The notes: generated by a model from the sequence alone, not told the origin. Numbered from the stretch's first letter, positions 1 through 9,242 are shown. The stretch: 64,000 nt of DNA from Cytobacillus oceanisediminis (GCF_007830235.1 NZ_VLKI01000003.1:310001-374000); one strand, 5' to 3'. Program-made: numbers and translations.

Positions 1-1
1 G

Positions 2-2899
2 GATGGCGAAGAGGTAGTCGGTTACTGCGGACTATCAGAATATAAAGAGGATACAGGTTCATTATATATCCCGCTTCTGAATGTGAGACCTGATTATCAT
101 GGGCGAAAAATAGGAAAGCTGCTTGTTTTGAAAGCGCTTCGAAAAACAGTGGAATTGGGTTGGCCTCGTCTGGATTTATATACATGGCCAGGAAATGTGA
201 AGGCTGTTCCGCTTTATAAAAAATGCGGATTTTTCTGGGAGGACAGGGATGATACAACACATTTGATGAATTTTATCCCGGCGGTCCAACAAACTCCACT
301 ATTAAAATCTCTCCTTAAAGACTTTGATTGGTATAAGGACAATGTGAGAGAAATTGAGGTTAAGCCGGATGGGGTCAAGGAAAATGGCTTTACTTTTTAT
401 GAGTATGAATGGAAAAACGAACAGACCTCCGCACGCGTTAGGTTTGAAAAAACCGGGAGGGGAATCAGTTTAATAGAGACAGAGAATTATTTTCTTGAAC
501 TATCCATGATCAGCCATGAAACAATAGAATATGAAACCGGGAATTTCGAACTGAAGTTTGTGAATAAAACCGGTAAACCCGTTTCATTTAGGGCAAAAGG
601 AGACAACCAAGGCAGAATAGAGGCAACTTTTGATTATGAGATGTTAGTCGAAAACGAGGCTGCTATTGCAGAACAGTTAATTGTTCATGGAGGAGAAGAA
701 CCTAGTGTATGGAAAACTCATCCTTCCTTGGCAGTAAAGGTTTGGATCGATGGAGAAGAATGTGAGCTGTGCCTTGGTTTACTTCCCAAGCAGCCTGCCA
801 AAATAACCGGGGGTGCAAAAGGAAACCTGCGATTTTTAAATCAGGAAGCGGAACTGGAGCTTGAAGTGGAAAATAGCCTTACAGAGGATGCTGTATTTCA
901 CCTGTCTTTTCAGGAAGATGAGCATGTTTCATTAAATCAGTCAGATTATGATATTAAACTTCACAAGAATGAACGGAAGCTTATAAAAGTACCATTTATC
1001 GTGAAAAAGTACGGCTTTTATCAGCCGGAGATCAAAATTCTGGCGAGGAAAAATGATGGAAATGAGCTGACTTTTAAAAGCAAAGCAGTTGGTGTTCTGC
1101 TTAAGAATTTTGGGCAGAAGTTCGGCGGAGAGTCAAAAGAGTATTGGTCTATCTGTAATGGAATCTGCCAGGCAAATATCCGGAAATTGGATTATAAAAT
1201 AACTGCAGGCCGGAACGGAAATGTAAATCAGCATTTCGCCTTTTTCGTCCCCAAGCTGGGCAGACCATACTCAACCGAATTTTCAAAGGCAAAACCCGAA
1301 AGTGTAGAGTGGTTCACAGATGATTCAGCGATAACCTTCAAACTGGTTTTCAGATCAAAGGATTTCCCTGGGATCGTTGTCTCTATGTATACGTCGCTAT
1401 ATGGCGAAGGGATTGTGAAAACATGGGCTGAACTGAACAATGAAGGGGAAACACTTTTTGATAATCTATCATTCAATCAGCCTTTATATCATGAGAAGCA
1501 TCATACCTATTTCCCTCTGGAGAATGAAGTGGTAGAGTTCTCGAGTGTCAAAAATCTTGAATTCGGAGAGATTTCTGCAAGCAGCCTGACGGAAAATTGG
1601 TATTTCTCCAAGCATGAAGGAGAACCGATTGGGTTTTGCTGGCCGAAAAAAGCCAAAGCCAACCCGGATGGCTGGCAGTTTTATTATGAAAATGAAGTGG
1701 GATGTCTAAAACCTGGAGAAAGGGTAAAATTGGAACCAGCCTATTTATCAGTTGGCGCTTTTCAATCATGGGAGGAACTGCAGGCGTTTGCCAATATGGC
1801 CACTCAAAAGGAAAACAAGATTGTGCAGAATGAAAAAGCCTTCATTTTAAATGGAGGAAATCCTGTGGCAGCCGGGTTGGAAAAAGTGCAAGTCACCTTA
1901 AAAACACACCGTTCAAGCTATCTGGACGGCACTATTGGCCTTTTCCTAAATGATGATAAAAAACAATCCGCAATTCTAGAACAAAAAGAGGAAATGAAAG
2001 AGTATTCAGCGAATTTGCCTATTGCGGGGGCAATCCCTCTATCAATTGTGAAGGCTGATATTAAAATGGACAGTGAGAGAAAACAACTAAGTGATCTGCT
2101 TCTTGTACCTTCGGGTGATGTTCGTACGTTTACGGAAAAACAGGGTGGCAAAACTGTTTATATGATGGACAACGGAGTCATCCGTTTTAAAGCAGCACCG
2201 AGTTTTTATCCCGGGCTTTTTTCGCTGGCCTATCAGGAGCGGGAATGGCTTGATACTTCCTTCCCTGAGAAAGCCGCGAAAGGCTGGTGGAACCCATGGG
2301 CAGGAGGCATGAAGACCGTCCCTTCAAAAATGAGTGTGTTTTCTCTATTAAAAGAGGAAACTTCTGCAGAATTTACAAGCCTTAAAGACTCGCATGGAAA
2401 TGAGTGGGCAGCACTTGCCCTTCAAACAAAAGTTACCCATCATTCTCTATGGAAAGGCCTTGATTACACCCAGTATTTTGCACTGCTCCCAGGGGTGCCA
2501 GTGATTGCCCATTGGGTAAAAGTGGCAGATTCAGGCGGAAATACCTTCATAAATGAAAAATGGATTACAGATCTATTTTTGTCAGGCGTTTCTTTAACAG
2601 ACCTTACTCTAACAGTGCTCGATAAAGGTACTGAGTCAAACTATCAAGCTGGAATTGAGGAGCAATCGTTCACGATGGAAGATGGCGCTTATATTTCAAA
2701 CTGCCATGGACATGGAAAAATGTATGTGGCAGGGAGTAAAGATCGTGAATTCCTTGGAGCATATATGAACAAAGAAGCTTTCCAGATTATTTCTGAACGG
2801 AAAGCAGCACTTTTGGCGAAACCGGGATATATTTTATTTGACGAAAGAAGTATCAGGATAACAAGCCTGAAAAGTCTGCATAATCTAGAATTCCACTAA
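2..2899 (+). CDS. GNAT acetyltransferase fused to a very large C-terminal region (5' end outside window)
   Basis: The frame is open from base 2, so the true start lies upstream. The visible N-terminus has the second half of a GNAT fold: the acetyl-CoA loop reads RPDYHGRKIGK, followed by a helix and VPLYKKCGFFWEDRD, typical of the GNAT C-terminal strands. After about 100 residues the protein continues for over 800 more with no membrane segment. Around residues 270-330 there is a beta-rich, Ig/NEW3-like stretch. The remainder is beta-rich with many aromatic residues, as in carbohydrate-associated proteins. I do not recognise the large domain. N-acetyltransferase activity is inferred from the fold only. 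An amidohydrolase gene follows 11 bases later, so the two are probably cotranscribed. Confidence 0.8.
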   Translation, partial: DGEEVVGYCGLSEYKEDTGSLYIPLLNVRPDYHGRKIGKLLVLKALRKTVELGWPRLDLYTWPGNVKAVPLYKKCGFFWEDRDDTTHLMNFIPAVQQTPLLKSLLKDFDWYKDNVREIEVKPDGVKENGFTFYEYEWKNEQTSARVRFEKTGRGISLIETENYFLELSMISHETIEYETGNFELKFVNKTGKPVSFRAKGDNQGRIEATFDYEMLVENEAAIAEQLIVHGGEEPSVWKTHPSLAVKVWIDGEECELCLGLLPKQPAKITGGAKGNLRFLNQEAELELEVENSLTEDAVFHLSFQEDEHVSLNQSDYDIKLHKNERKLIKVPFIVKKYGFYQPEIKILARKNDGNELTFKSKAVGVLLKNFGQKFGGESKEYWSICNGICQANIRKLDYKITAGRNGNVNQHFAFFVPKLGRPYSTEFSKAKPESVEWFTDDSAITFKLVFRSKDFPGIVVSMYTSLYGEGIVKTWAELNNEGETLFDNLSFNQPLYHEKHHTYFPLENEVVEFSSVKNLEFGEISASSLTENWYFSKHEGEPIGFCWPKKAKANPDGWQFYYENEVGCLKPGERVKLEPAYLSVGAFQSWEELQAFANMATQKENKIVQNEKAFILNGGNPVAAGLEKVQVTLKTHRSSYLDGTIGLFLNDDKKQSAILEQKEEMKEYSANLPIAGAIPLSIVKADIKMDSERKQLSDLLLVPSGDVRTFTEKQGGKTVYMMDNGVIRFKAAPSFYPGLFSLAYQEREWLDTSFPEKAAKGWWNPWAGGMKTVPSKMSVFSLLKEETSAEFTSLKDSHGNEWAALALQTKVTHHSLWKGLDYTQYFALLPGVPVIAHWVKVADSGGNTFINEKWITDLFLSGVSLTDLTLTVLDKGTESNYQAGIEEQSFTMEDGAYISNCHGHGKMYVAGSKDREFLGAYMNKEAFQIISERKAALLAKPGYILFDERSIRITSLKSLHNLEFH

Positions 2900-2910
2900 A
2901 AGGAGAAATC

Positions 2911-3765
2911 ATGAAAGTCATAGATGCACATATTCATTTTTCCGATATTAAGTCATTTCATCAAACAGCAAAAGAGGTGTCCTTTGTTGATTACTCGTAT
3001 AAAGGACATCAAGGAGAGTTTCAAAAAGCGAATGTGGTTCTCAGCATTGCGATGGGGCTAACGGAAACCGATCAAATGGGCTTTCCTGATTACGGAGCAA
3101 GGACACCCATGGGCCTTGACCTTGATAAAGCTATACCGGATAATATCGTTTACTGCCCGGGCATAAACCCATATGATTTAAATGAACAATCACTTAATAG
3201 ATTGGAGATGGACCTGCAAAAGCCTAATGTGGTAGGGATTAAAATTTATTTAGGCTATTACCCTTACTATGCGTATGATGAGGTCTATGAGCCAGTGTAT
3301 GCTCTTGCGGAAAAATATAATGTTCCAGTTGTCTTTCACACCGGTGATACTTATTCTGAAAGAGGGCTGCTGAAATATTCCCATCCTTTGGCAATTGACG
3401 AAGTCGCAGTGAAACACCGGAATGTGAGTTTCATGATGGCCCATTTTGGGGATCCCTGGACCTTGACGGGAGCTGAAATCATTTATAAAAATTCCAATGT
3501 CTATGCAGACCTATCCGGTTTGATTGTCGGAACCGAAAAAGAGCTGAAAAAACGCAGTGAAGATCGATTTTTGGATCATCTAAGGCATGCCTTGGTTTTT
3601 GCCGATTCTTATGATAAATTGCTGTTTGGGACCGATTGGCCGCTTGCACCTGTTGGGCCATATATTGATTTCATCAAAGGGCTGATCCCGGAGGAACACC
3701 ATGACGATGTTTTTTACAACACCGCATTAAGGGTTTTTCCAAAAATTAAGCCATTCCTGCCATAA
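2911..3765 (+). CDS. Amidohydrolase family protein (amidohydrolase 2, COG2159-like)
   Basis: A 284-residue TIM-barrel metal hydrolase. Visible family motifs in order: the N-terminal metal ligands DAHIHF (residues 5-10), VVFHTGDT near 145, MMAHFGDPW near 175 and the C-terminal aspartate in LLFGTDWPL near 240. These match the decarboxylase/hydrolase branch of the amidohydrolase superfamily. The substrate is unknown. The start is supported by AAAAGGAGA eight bases upstream, and the gene lies directly behind the GNAT fusion gene, suggesting one operon. It could hydrolyse an acyl or amide product of that neighbour, but this is inference. Confidence 0.85.
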   Translation: MKVIDAHIHFSDIKSFHQTAKEVSFVDYSYKGHQGEFQKANVVLSIAMGLTETDQMGFPDYGARTPMGLDLDKAIPDNIVYCPGINPYDLNEQSLNRLEMDLQKPNVVGIKIYLGYYPYYAYDEVYEPVYALAEKYNVPVVFHTGDTYSERGLLKYSHPLAIDEVAVKHRNVSFMMAHFGDPWTLTGAEIIYKNSNVYADLSGLIVGTEKELKKRSEDRFLDHLRHALVFADSYDKLLFGTDWPLAPVGPYIDFIKGLIPEEHHDDVFYNTALRVFPKIKPFLP

Positions 3766-3772
3766 TGAACAG

Positions 3773-3810
3773 AGGCTGGGGTGAATGAAATTATTCGCTG
3801 CCAGCCTTTC
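3773..3810 (+). terminator. Probable intrinsic terminator after the amidohydrolase
   Basis: AGGCTGG (3773-3779) pairs with CCAGCCT (3801-3807), with a further inner pairing of GTGAAT with ATTCGC. The tail is only weakly T-rich. Confidence 0.55.
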
Positions 3811-3865
3811 AAATAGTCTTATTTACATACATGCACGAATAAATAATTAAAAAGGGGGCGCTTAA

Positions 3866-4714
3866 ATGGCAAAAGTTGCGTGGGTAACCGATAGTACCGC
3901 ATTTTTAAATGATGATTTAAGGAATCATCCTGATTTGTACCAGATACCAATGACAATCATTATGGATGGCAAAGAATATACCGATGGTGTTGATTTAACC
4001 TCTGAGGAGCTTTATGCGCGTTTGAAGACTCTAGAAACTCCCCCAAAAACATCTCAGCCTGCGATAGGGGCTTTTCAGGATTTATATGAAAAGCTGAAGG
4101 AAAACTATGATTATATTATTGCTGTACTTGTATCCGCAAAGCTGAGCGGAACAGTTTCATCAAGTGAACAGGCATCTCAGCTGGTTGATATACAGGTGTA
4201 TAGTGTAGATTCCAAAATCCTATCATACCCTTTAACCAGAATGATTTTAAAAGGGATGGAATGGACAGAATCAGGAATGGAAGTTGAAGAAGTGATAAAA
4301 AAGCTTGAGATGCTGCGGGACACAGGTGAAACATATGTGCAGATCGGAAGCTTGGAACAGCTTCATAGAAGCGGAAGGATGTCAGGCGTCCAATTTTTCC
4401 TGGGAAGCATGCTAAATGTAAAACCGATTATCTCTGTCCATGATGGAGAGCTTAGCGTCAGGGAAAAGGCTAGAAGCGAGAAAAAGGCAAAAGACAAAAT
4501 TGTGAAGCTGCTAAGGAGCGCGCATGAAAAGAAACCGCTGAAAGAGGTTTTTATTCTATACGGCTTGCATCCTGCAGAAGCAGAAGAGTGGAAAGAAGAG
4601 CTTCAGGAAGAATTTCCGAATATTAAATTCGGATGCTATTCTTTGGGGGCTACAATCGGCGTACACGCAGGGGAAAACACACTCGGAATTAGCTGGTTAA
4701 ATGGCCTGGACTGA
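3866..4714 (+). CDS. DegV family fatty-acid-binding protein
   Basis: A 282-residue DegV-family protein. It has the N-terminal VTDSTAFLNDDL signature (residues 6-17), the lipid-contacting PKTSQPAIGAF loop near 58, VLVSAKLSGTVSSS near 87 and the C-terminal HAGENTLGISW motif. DegV proteins bind a fatty acid, and some (FakB) present it to the fatty-acid kinase FakA for phosphorylation. AAAAAGGGGGCG sits just before the start. A second paralog, DegV at 32918, is more typical of the family; this copy is more divergent. It appears monocistronic. Confidence 0.9.
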   Translation: MAKVAWVTDSTAFLNDDLRNHPDLYQIPMTIIMDGKEYTDGVDLTSEELYARLKTLETPPKTSQPAIGAFQDLYEKLKENYDYIIAVLVSAKLSGTVSSSEQASQLVDIQVYSVDSKILSYPLTRMILKGMEWTESGMEVEEVIKKLEMLRDTGETYVQIGSLEQLHRSGRMSGVQFFLGSMLNVKPIISVHDGELSVREKARSEKKAKDKIVKLLRSAHEKKPLKEVFILYGLHPAEAEEWKEELQEEFPNIKFGCYSLGATIGVHAGENTLGISWLNGLD

Positions 4715-4748
4715 GTGAGACCAGTGGAATATAAAACTGTTTAATAGA

Positions 4749-4797
4749 GACCTGGTTCAGAGAAATCGTTTTTAATGGTTTCTAGGGCCAGGTTTTT
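4749..4797 (+). terminator. Intrinsic terminator of the first degV-family gene
   Basis: ACCTGG pairs with CCAGGT, with an additional inner GAGAAATC/GGTTTCT pairing, followed by five T. Confidence 0.7.
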
Positions 4798-4804
4798 ATG
4801 TTTG

Positions 4805-4889
4805 CTGCCTAGATTAATCGGATTATTCGCTAATTCTCATGATTTGTTCGCTAATTTTCCAGTTTTATGCGTTATGTTCATATTTCGTC
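4805..4889 (+). repeat. 21-bp-phased motif array (core TTCGCTAATT)
   Basis: Two perfect copies of TTCGCTAATT start at 4826 and 4847, exactly 21 bp apart. Degenerate copies fall on the same phase at 4805 (about 6 of 10 matches) and 4868 (TGCGTTATGT). The sequence between cores is not conserved. The array lies between the degV-family terminator and ypgQ. It is the weakest of four arrays in this window that share a 21-bp period. Confidence 0.5.
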
Positions 4890-4984
4890 CCCACAAGTCT
4901 AAAGATATGGAATAACCTTGCCAATGTTTCTTTTTCTCGACTAGTGTTAAAATGGACAGTGGAGTTTGAAAGCAGGTGAAATAG

Positions 4985-5632
4985 ATGAATGGAAAAAACA
5001 TATATATTACAGAAAATTTTGTCCGTCATACACTAGGAGAAGATTCAACCGGGCATGATTGGTATCATATCGAACGGGTGCGAAAAAATGCCCTTTACAT
5101 AGCTGAAAAAGAGCAGAGAGGCGATCTGTTTATTATTGAGATGGCAGCACTGCTTCACGATATTCCCGATGAGAAGCTGAATGCATCAAAAGAGGCAGGG
5201 GAAAAGAAGCTTTCCGATTTCCTGCAGGACTTGGAAATACAAGAAGCAGCTATAACTAGAATCAGTGAAATTATTTATTCTATTTCCTTCAAAGGCGGAA
5301 AAAACACGAAGCTTTTAAGCCCGGAAGCCGAAATTGTGCAGGATGCGGACAGGCTAGACGCTATCGGAGCTGTAGGGATTGCGAGAGCTTTTGCTTATGG
5401 AGGCAAGAAAGGGCAGGCAATTTATGACCCAGGCCTAGAAACCAGAAATGAAATGACGGAAGAGGAATACCGGCATGGAAAGTCATCATCCATCAACCAT
5501 TTTTATGAAAAACTCTTAAAGCTAAAAGAAAGGCTGAATACAGATACAGCAATAAATATGGCAAAAGAGCGTCACCAGTTTATGGAGGAATATTTGCAGC
5601 AATTTTATAAAGAATGGAATGGTCAAGCATGA
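4985..5632 (+). CDS. ypgQ: HD-domain phosphohydrolase, YpgQ-like
   Basis: A 215-residue HD superfamily protein. Metal-binding residues are visible as HDWYHIERV near residue 24, ALLHDIPDEK near 57 and DADRLDAIG near 121, in the order H...HD...D. B. subtilis YpgQ of this type is a metal-dependent pyrophosphohydrolase acting on nucleotides; the activity here is inferred from the family. GCAGGTGAA lies upstream of the ATG. An extended -10 (TGTTAAAAT, 4945-4953) is a plausible promoter element. Its stop overlaps the start of the ABC-F gene (ATGA), so the two are translationally coupled. Confidence 0.87.
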   Translation: MNGKNIYITENFVRHTLGEDSTGHDWYHIERVRKNALYIAEKEQRGDLFIIEMAALLHDIPDEKLNASKEAGEKKLSDFLQDLEIQEAAITRISEIIYSISFKGGKNTKLLSPEAEIVQDADRLDAIGAVGIARAFAYGGKKGQAIYDPGLETRNEMTEEEYRHGKSSSINHFYEKLLKLKERLNTDTAINMAKERHQFMEEYLQQFYKEWNGQA

Positions 5633-7509
5633 AAATGATCTCTGTGGAGAATGTAACAAAAACCTATGGGGAAAAAGAACTTTTTAACAATATTTCTTTT
5701 ACAATCTCTGAAAAAGAAAGAGTAGGCCTTATCGGTGTAAATGGGACAGGGAAATCTTCACTGTTGAAGGTTATTGCAAGAGTTGACCAGCCGGACTCCG
5801 GTGAAATTGTTACTCCAAAGGATTATACAATTTCCTATTCTGCCCAGCAGCCAGAACTAAATTATGAGCTGACAGTACTTGAGCAAGTTTTTGCCGGTGA
5901 TGCCCCAATCCTTGTATTGCAGAGAGACTATGAACTGGCTCTTATGAAGCTTAATCAAAGTCCCGAAGATTCAGCTATACAGGAAAGGCTTTTTGAGCTA
6001 CAAAAGAGAATGGATGCACTGGATGCCTGGGAAGTAAACACAGATGCAAAAACGATTTTAACAAAGCTGGGAATTGAAGATTTCAGCAAAAAAATCGGAG
6101 AACTATCAGGCGGGCAAAAGAAAAGGGTAGCTCTTGCACAGGTGCTGATCCAGTCACCTGACTTATTGATTCTTGATGAGCCCACAAATCATCTCGACTT
6201 TGAATCCGTCAAATGGCTTGAAGAATATCTAAGGCGATACAGGGGAGCGCTTCTTCTCGTAACCCATGATCGTTATTTCCTTGACCGGGTGACAAATAGA
6301 ATGTTTGAACTCGAAGGCGGAAATCTTTACAGTTACAAAGGCAACTATGCTGCATTTTTGGAAGCAAAGGCAATAAGAGAAGAAAATGAGGCTGCTACTG
6401 TCGAAAAGCAAAAAAACCTCTTCAGAAGGGAACTCGAATGGATCAGAAGAGGGGCAAAAGCTAGAACTACGAAACAAAAAGCCAGAATCCAGCGGTTCGA
6501 AGCACTCGATAGCCAGCTCGCCTCTGTCAAATCCTCTGAAAAGCTTGATATGTCATTAAGTGGAAGCCGTCTAGGAAAACAAGTCTTTGAATTGGAGGCT
6601 GCTTCAAAAAGCTACGGCAGCCAGGTGATATTGGATAAGTTCAACCTCTTGGTAAAACCGGGAGACAGGATTGGAATCATTGGCCGGAACGGGACCGGAA
6701 AATCCACGCTGCTTAACATCCTGGCAGGTAAGATTCCGCTTGATTCCGGAGAGCGCATCATTGGCCAAACAGTGAAAATTGCTTACTACACGCAGGAAAG
6801 CGAAGATATGGATGAAAATAAACGCATGATCGAATATTTGAAGGAAACTGCTGAGATAGTGGAAACCTCCGATGGAAAAACCATATCTGCCGCCCAAATG
6901 CTGGAACGGTTCCTGTTTCCTTCGTTTACGCATGGAACTCCTATAAGAAAGCTTTCAGGCGGAGAAAAGCGCAGGCTGTATCTCTTGAAAATCTTAATGT
7001 CCGAGCCAAATGTTCTGCTGCTCGATGAGCCAACCAATAACCTTGATACCCAGACATTAACGGTTCTTGAGGATTATTTGGAGGAATTCCCGGGAGTAGT
7101 CATCACGGTAACTCATGACCGTTATTTCCTTGATAAAGTTGCTGATCAGCTTCTTGTTTTAAAAGGCGAAGGACAAATCGATTCTTTCTATGGAAATTAC
7201 AGCGAATTTCTTGAAAAAGAAAGCGCGAAGCCCATACAGGAAAGTGTACATGCTGCTGAAAAGCCGAAAGAAACCAAGCCGAAAAAGAAGAAAATGACTT
7301 ATATGGAGAAAAAGGAATGGGAAGAAATTGATGGCAAAATTGAAAAAGTCGAAAGCCAGTTAGAAGTGATCGCTTCCGAAATGGCCAATATAGGAAGCGA
7401 CTTTGAAAAAGCCCAGAACCTAATGGAAGAAGAAGTGAAATTAAATGATGAGCTGGAGCACTTAATTGAAAGGTGGAGCTACCTTTCAGAAGCAGCAGAA
7501 AATGAATAA
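5629..7509 (+). CDS. yfmR: ABC-F family ribosome-associated ATPase (YfmR/Uup-type)
   Basis: A 626-residue ABC-F protein with two ABC cassettes and no membrane domain. The first cassette has Walker A GVNGTGKSS and signature LSGGQKKR. The inter-domain linker is charged (near residues 240-320). The second cassette has GRNGTGKST and LSGGEKRR. A lysine/glutamate-rich coiled-coil C-terminal domain spans the last 90 residues. Length and the coiled-coil tail fit the Uup/YfmR branch, which relieves stalled translation, including at polyproline stretches in B. subtilis. The start is placed at the ATG that overlaps the ypgQ stop. An in-frame ATG 15 bases earlier lacks a better ribosome site. Confidence 0.88.
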   Translation: MKMISVENVTKTYGEKELFNNISFTISEKERVGLIGVNGTGKSSLLKVIARVDQPDSGEIVTPKDYTISYSAQQPELNYELTVLEQVFAGDAPILVLQRDYELALMKLNQSPEDSAIQERLFELQKRMDALDAWEVNTDAKTILTKLGIEDFSKKIGELSGGQKKRVALAQVLIQSPDLLILDEPTNHLDFESVKWLEEYLRRYRGALLLVTHDRYFLDRVTNRMFELEGGNLYSYKGNYAAFLEAKAIREENEAATVEKQKNLFRRELEWIRRGAKARTTKQKARIQRFEALDSQLASVKSSEKLDMSLSGSRLGKQVFELEAASKSYGSQVILDKFNLLVKPGDRIGIIGRNGTGKSTLLNILAGKIPLDSGERIIGQTVKIAYYTQESEDMDENKRMIEYLKETAEIVETSDGKTISAAQMLERFLFPSFTHGTPIRKLSGGEKRRLYLLKILMSEPNVLLLDEPTNNLDTQTLTVLEDYLEEFPGVVITVTHDRYFLDKVADQLLVLKGEGQIDSFYGNYSEFLEKESAKPIQESVHAAEKPKETKPKKKKMTYMEKKEWEEIDGKIEKVESQLEVIASEMANIGSDFEKAQNLMEEEVKLNDELEHLIERWSYLSEAAENE

Positions 7510-7525
7510 GCAATTAGATAAGAGG

Positions 7526-7550
7526 CTCGGGGCAAACGCTCCGGGTTTTC
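7526..7550 (+). terminator. Intrinsic terminator after yfmR
   Basis: CTCGGGGC pairs with GCTCCGGG through an AAAC loop (two G-U pairs), followed by TTTTC. Confidence 0.65.
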
Positions 7551-7568
7551 TTCATTTCTAATAAGTTA

Positions 7569-7793
7569 TGTTGAACTCGTCTGTTGATTTCCGCTCAGCG
7601 AACCGCGGGCGGTCCGACGCTCCTCGGCGTGACGCCTGCGGGGTCTCCCGTTTACTCGCATCCCGCAGGACTTTGAATAAACATCCCCGAATACACACCG
7701 CACGAAGGAAATGCGAAGGCATTTTCGAGGATCTCGTGCCTTCCGCTCCAATCAACAGGGTGCCAAAATCAACAATGAACTTTAACATAGCCT
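7569..7793 (-). repeat. MITE-like intergenic repeat, copy R1 (subfamily A, reversed)
   Basis: About 225 bp. Read on the minus strand it begins with GTTAAAGTTCATTGTTGATT and ends with GCGGAAATCAACAGAC. Internal hallmarks are CTGTTGATTGGAGCGGAAGG near the left end, an AATGC/GCATT hairpin, a CCTGCGGG...CCCCGCAGG stem and the conserved CGGACCGCCCGCGGTTCGC block. The same blocks recur at 11996, 27862, 31112, 32177 and 61571. ORFs inside it are not conserved and I treat them as spurious. It sits 18 bp behind the yfmR terminator. Confidence 0.85.
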
Positions 7794-7884
7794 TTTAATA
7801 AAAGCTCATGAAATGCTGCTCGATTTTTCTTATGTTAAAATAAAACTAGTTACCAACGTGAAAATACTAAAAAGGGTGATACTT

Positions 7885-9021
7885 TTGAAGATAAAGGCAA
7901 TTGAACCAACACCAAGTCCCAATACCATGAAAGTTATTCTTGATGAAGAACTTCCAATGGGAAAAAGCAATAACTATAAAAAGGATAAAAGTGAAGGAGC
8001 TCCAAAGGTCATTCTGGATATCCTCCAAATCGAAGGGGTAAAAGGCGTTTACCATGTTGCAGACTTTCTGGCAGTTGAAAGAAATGCCAAATATGACTGG
8101 AAAGAGCTATTGCCTCAAGTCCGATCGGCTTTTGGAGAAGATGTAGAAAATGAAAACAGCGCCGAAACAGGCATTGATGAGCACTTTGGAGAAGTGCAAG
8201 TCCTCGTTCAAATGTATAAAGGGATCCCGATGCAGATAAAGCTAACCGATGGTACGGAAGAAAAGCGCTTTGGCCTGCCTGAAAACTTTATTAAAACAGT
8301 GTCAGAAGCTCAAGATCCTGCGGATAATGTTGTGATGGTCCGGAAGTGGAAGGAATTCGGCGTCCGTTATGGAGACTTTGAACAAGTCGGTCATGATATT
8401 GTTGAGGAGCTTATGGCAGCCTATCCAGAGGAAAGACTCCAGGCACTAGTCCAAATAGCTAAAAGTTCCGAGAAAACAGAGGAAAAGCATGCCCGTCCTC
8501 GTTTAAAACTTTCGAATGAAGACCTTGACTCTTCTGATTGGCGAGTCCGCTATCAAAAACTTGAACAAATGGATGATCCTGCAGTGGATGATCTGCCTGT
8601 TCTGGAAAAAGCCCTGAATGATGAAAAAGCTTCGATTAGAAGACTTGCAACAGTTTACCTTGGCATGATTGAAGATAAAAAAGTCCTTCCGCTCTTATAT
8701 AAAGCATTAAAGGATAAAACGGTAACAGTAAGGCGTACTGCGGGAGACTGTTTGTCTGATTTAGGTTTTGAAGAGGCGATGGATGCCATGAAGGAAGCAT
8801 TGCAGGATAACAGCAAGCTTGTCCGCTGGCGTGCAGCCATGTTCCTTTACGAAGTGGGAGATGAGAGTGCCCTTCCTGCTCTCAAAGCGGCTGAGGATGA
8901 TCCAGAGTTTGAAGTAAGCATGCAAATCAAACTGGCAATTGAAAGAATCGAACACGGAGAAGAAGCAAAGGGTTCAGTATGGAAGCAAATGACTGAATCG
9001 CGAAAGCAAGGACAAGAATAA
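7885..9021 (+). CDS. ypgR: Conserved virulence factor C family protein (YpgR), Nfu-like plus HEAT repeats
   Basis: A 378-residue protein. The N-terminal ~85 residues (IEPTPSPNTMKVILDEELP...) resemble the scaffold NifU/Nfu N-terminal domain. Residues ~215-365 form HEAT/PBS-lyase-like repeats (VRYQKLEQM, SIRRLATVYLG, TVRRTAGDCLSDLG, LVRWRAAMFLYEVG). This is the architecture of YpgR and staphylococcal CvfC; the function is unknown. I chose the TTG start at 7885, preceded by AAAGGGTGAT. The longer frame from 7813 adds a non-conserved, promoter-like stretch. Its length fits the ~377-residue family. Confidence 0.85.
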   Translation: MKIKAIEPTPSPNTMKVILDEELPMGKSNNYKKDKSEGAPKVILDILQIEGVKGVYHVADFLAVERNAKYDWKELLPQVRSAFGEDVENENSAETGIDEHFGEVQVLVQMYKGIPMQIKLTDGTEEKRFGLPENFIKTVSEAQDPADNVVMVRKWKEFGVRYGDFEQVGHDIVEELMAAYPEERLQALVQIAKSSEKTEEKHARPRLKLSNEDLDSSDWRVRYQKLEQMDDPAVDDLPVLEKALNDEKASIRRLATVYLGMIEDKKVLPLLYKALKDKTVTVRRTAGDCLSDLGFEEAMDAMKEALQDNSKLVRWRAAMFLYEVGDESALPALKAAEDDPEFEVSMQIKLAIERIEHGEEAKGSVWKQMTESRKQGQE

Positions 9022-9032
9022 CAGACATAAAG

Positions 9033-9067
9033 ACCGCTCAATAGGCCGCAGCCTCGAGCGGTTTTTT
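9033..9067 (+). terminator. Intrinsic terminator after ypgR
   Basis: ACCGCTC pairs with GAGCGGT, followed by six T. Confidence 0.8.
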
Positions 9068-9242
9068 CTGTAAATGAACTCGTTCCCAAACTTCTATTAC
9101 GAAAGAGAGCCATTCATCTTAATTCTCCGATTCGAGTCCAATTTGTCCTGCATACTTTTATGTCTATTTCAAATTTGCCTCTTACACGCACTGCTGTTTT
9201 ACCCTTTTAAAGTAAAAAAATATATTAAATTAGTGAAAATTA

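Noticed and set aside
1228..2151. Minus-strand ORFs under the GNAT fusion gene
   Set aside because: They overlap a long, clearly coding plus-strand frame and show no ribosome sites or recognisable domains.
7566..7798. Small ORFs inside the MITE-like repeats (also at 12002, 27786, 32182 and 61573)
   Set aside because: Frames are not conserved between copies, start at different places and lack ribosome sites.
7813..7884. N-terminal extension of YpgR
   Set aside because: The extension is not family-like, and the TTG at 7885 has AAAGGGTGAT at proper spacing.
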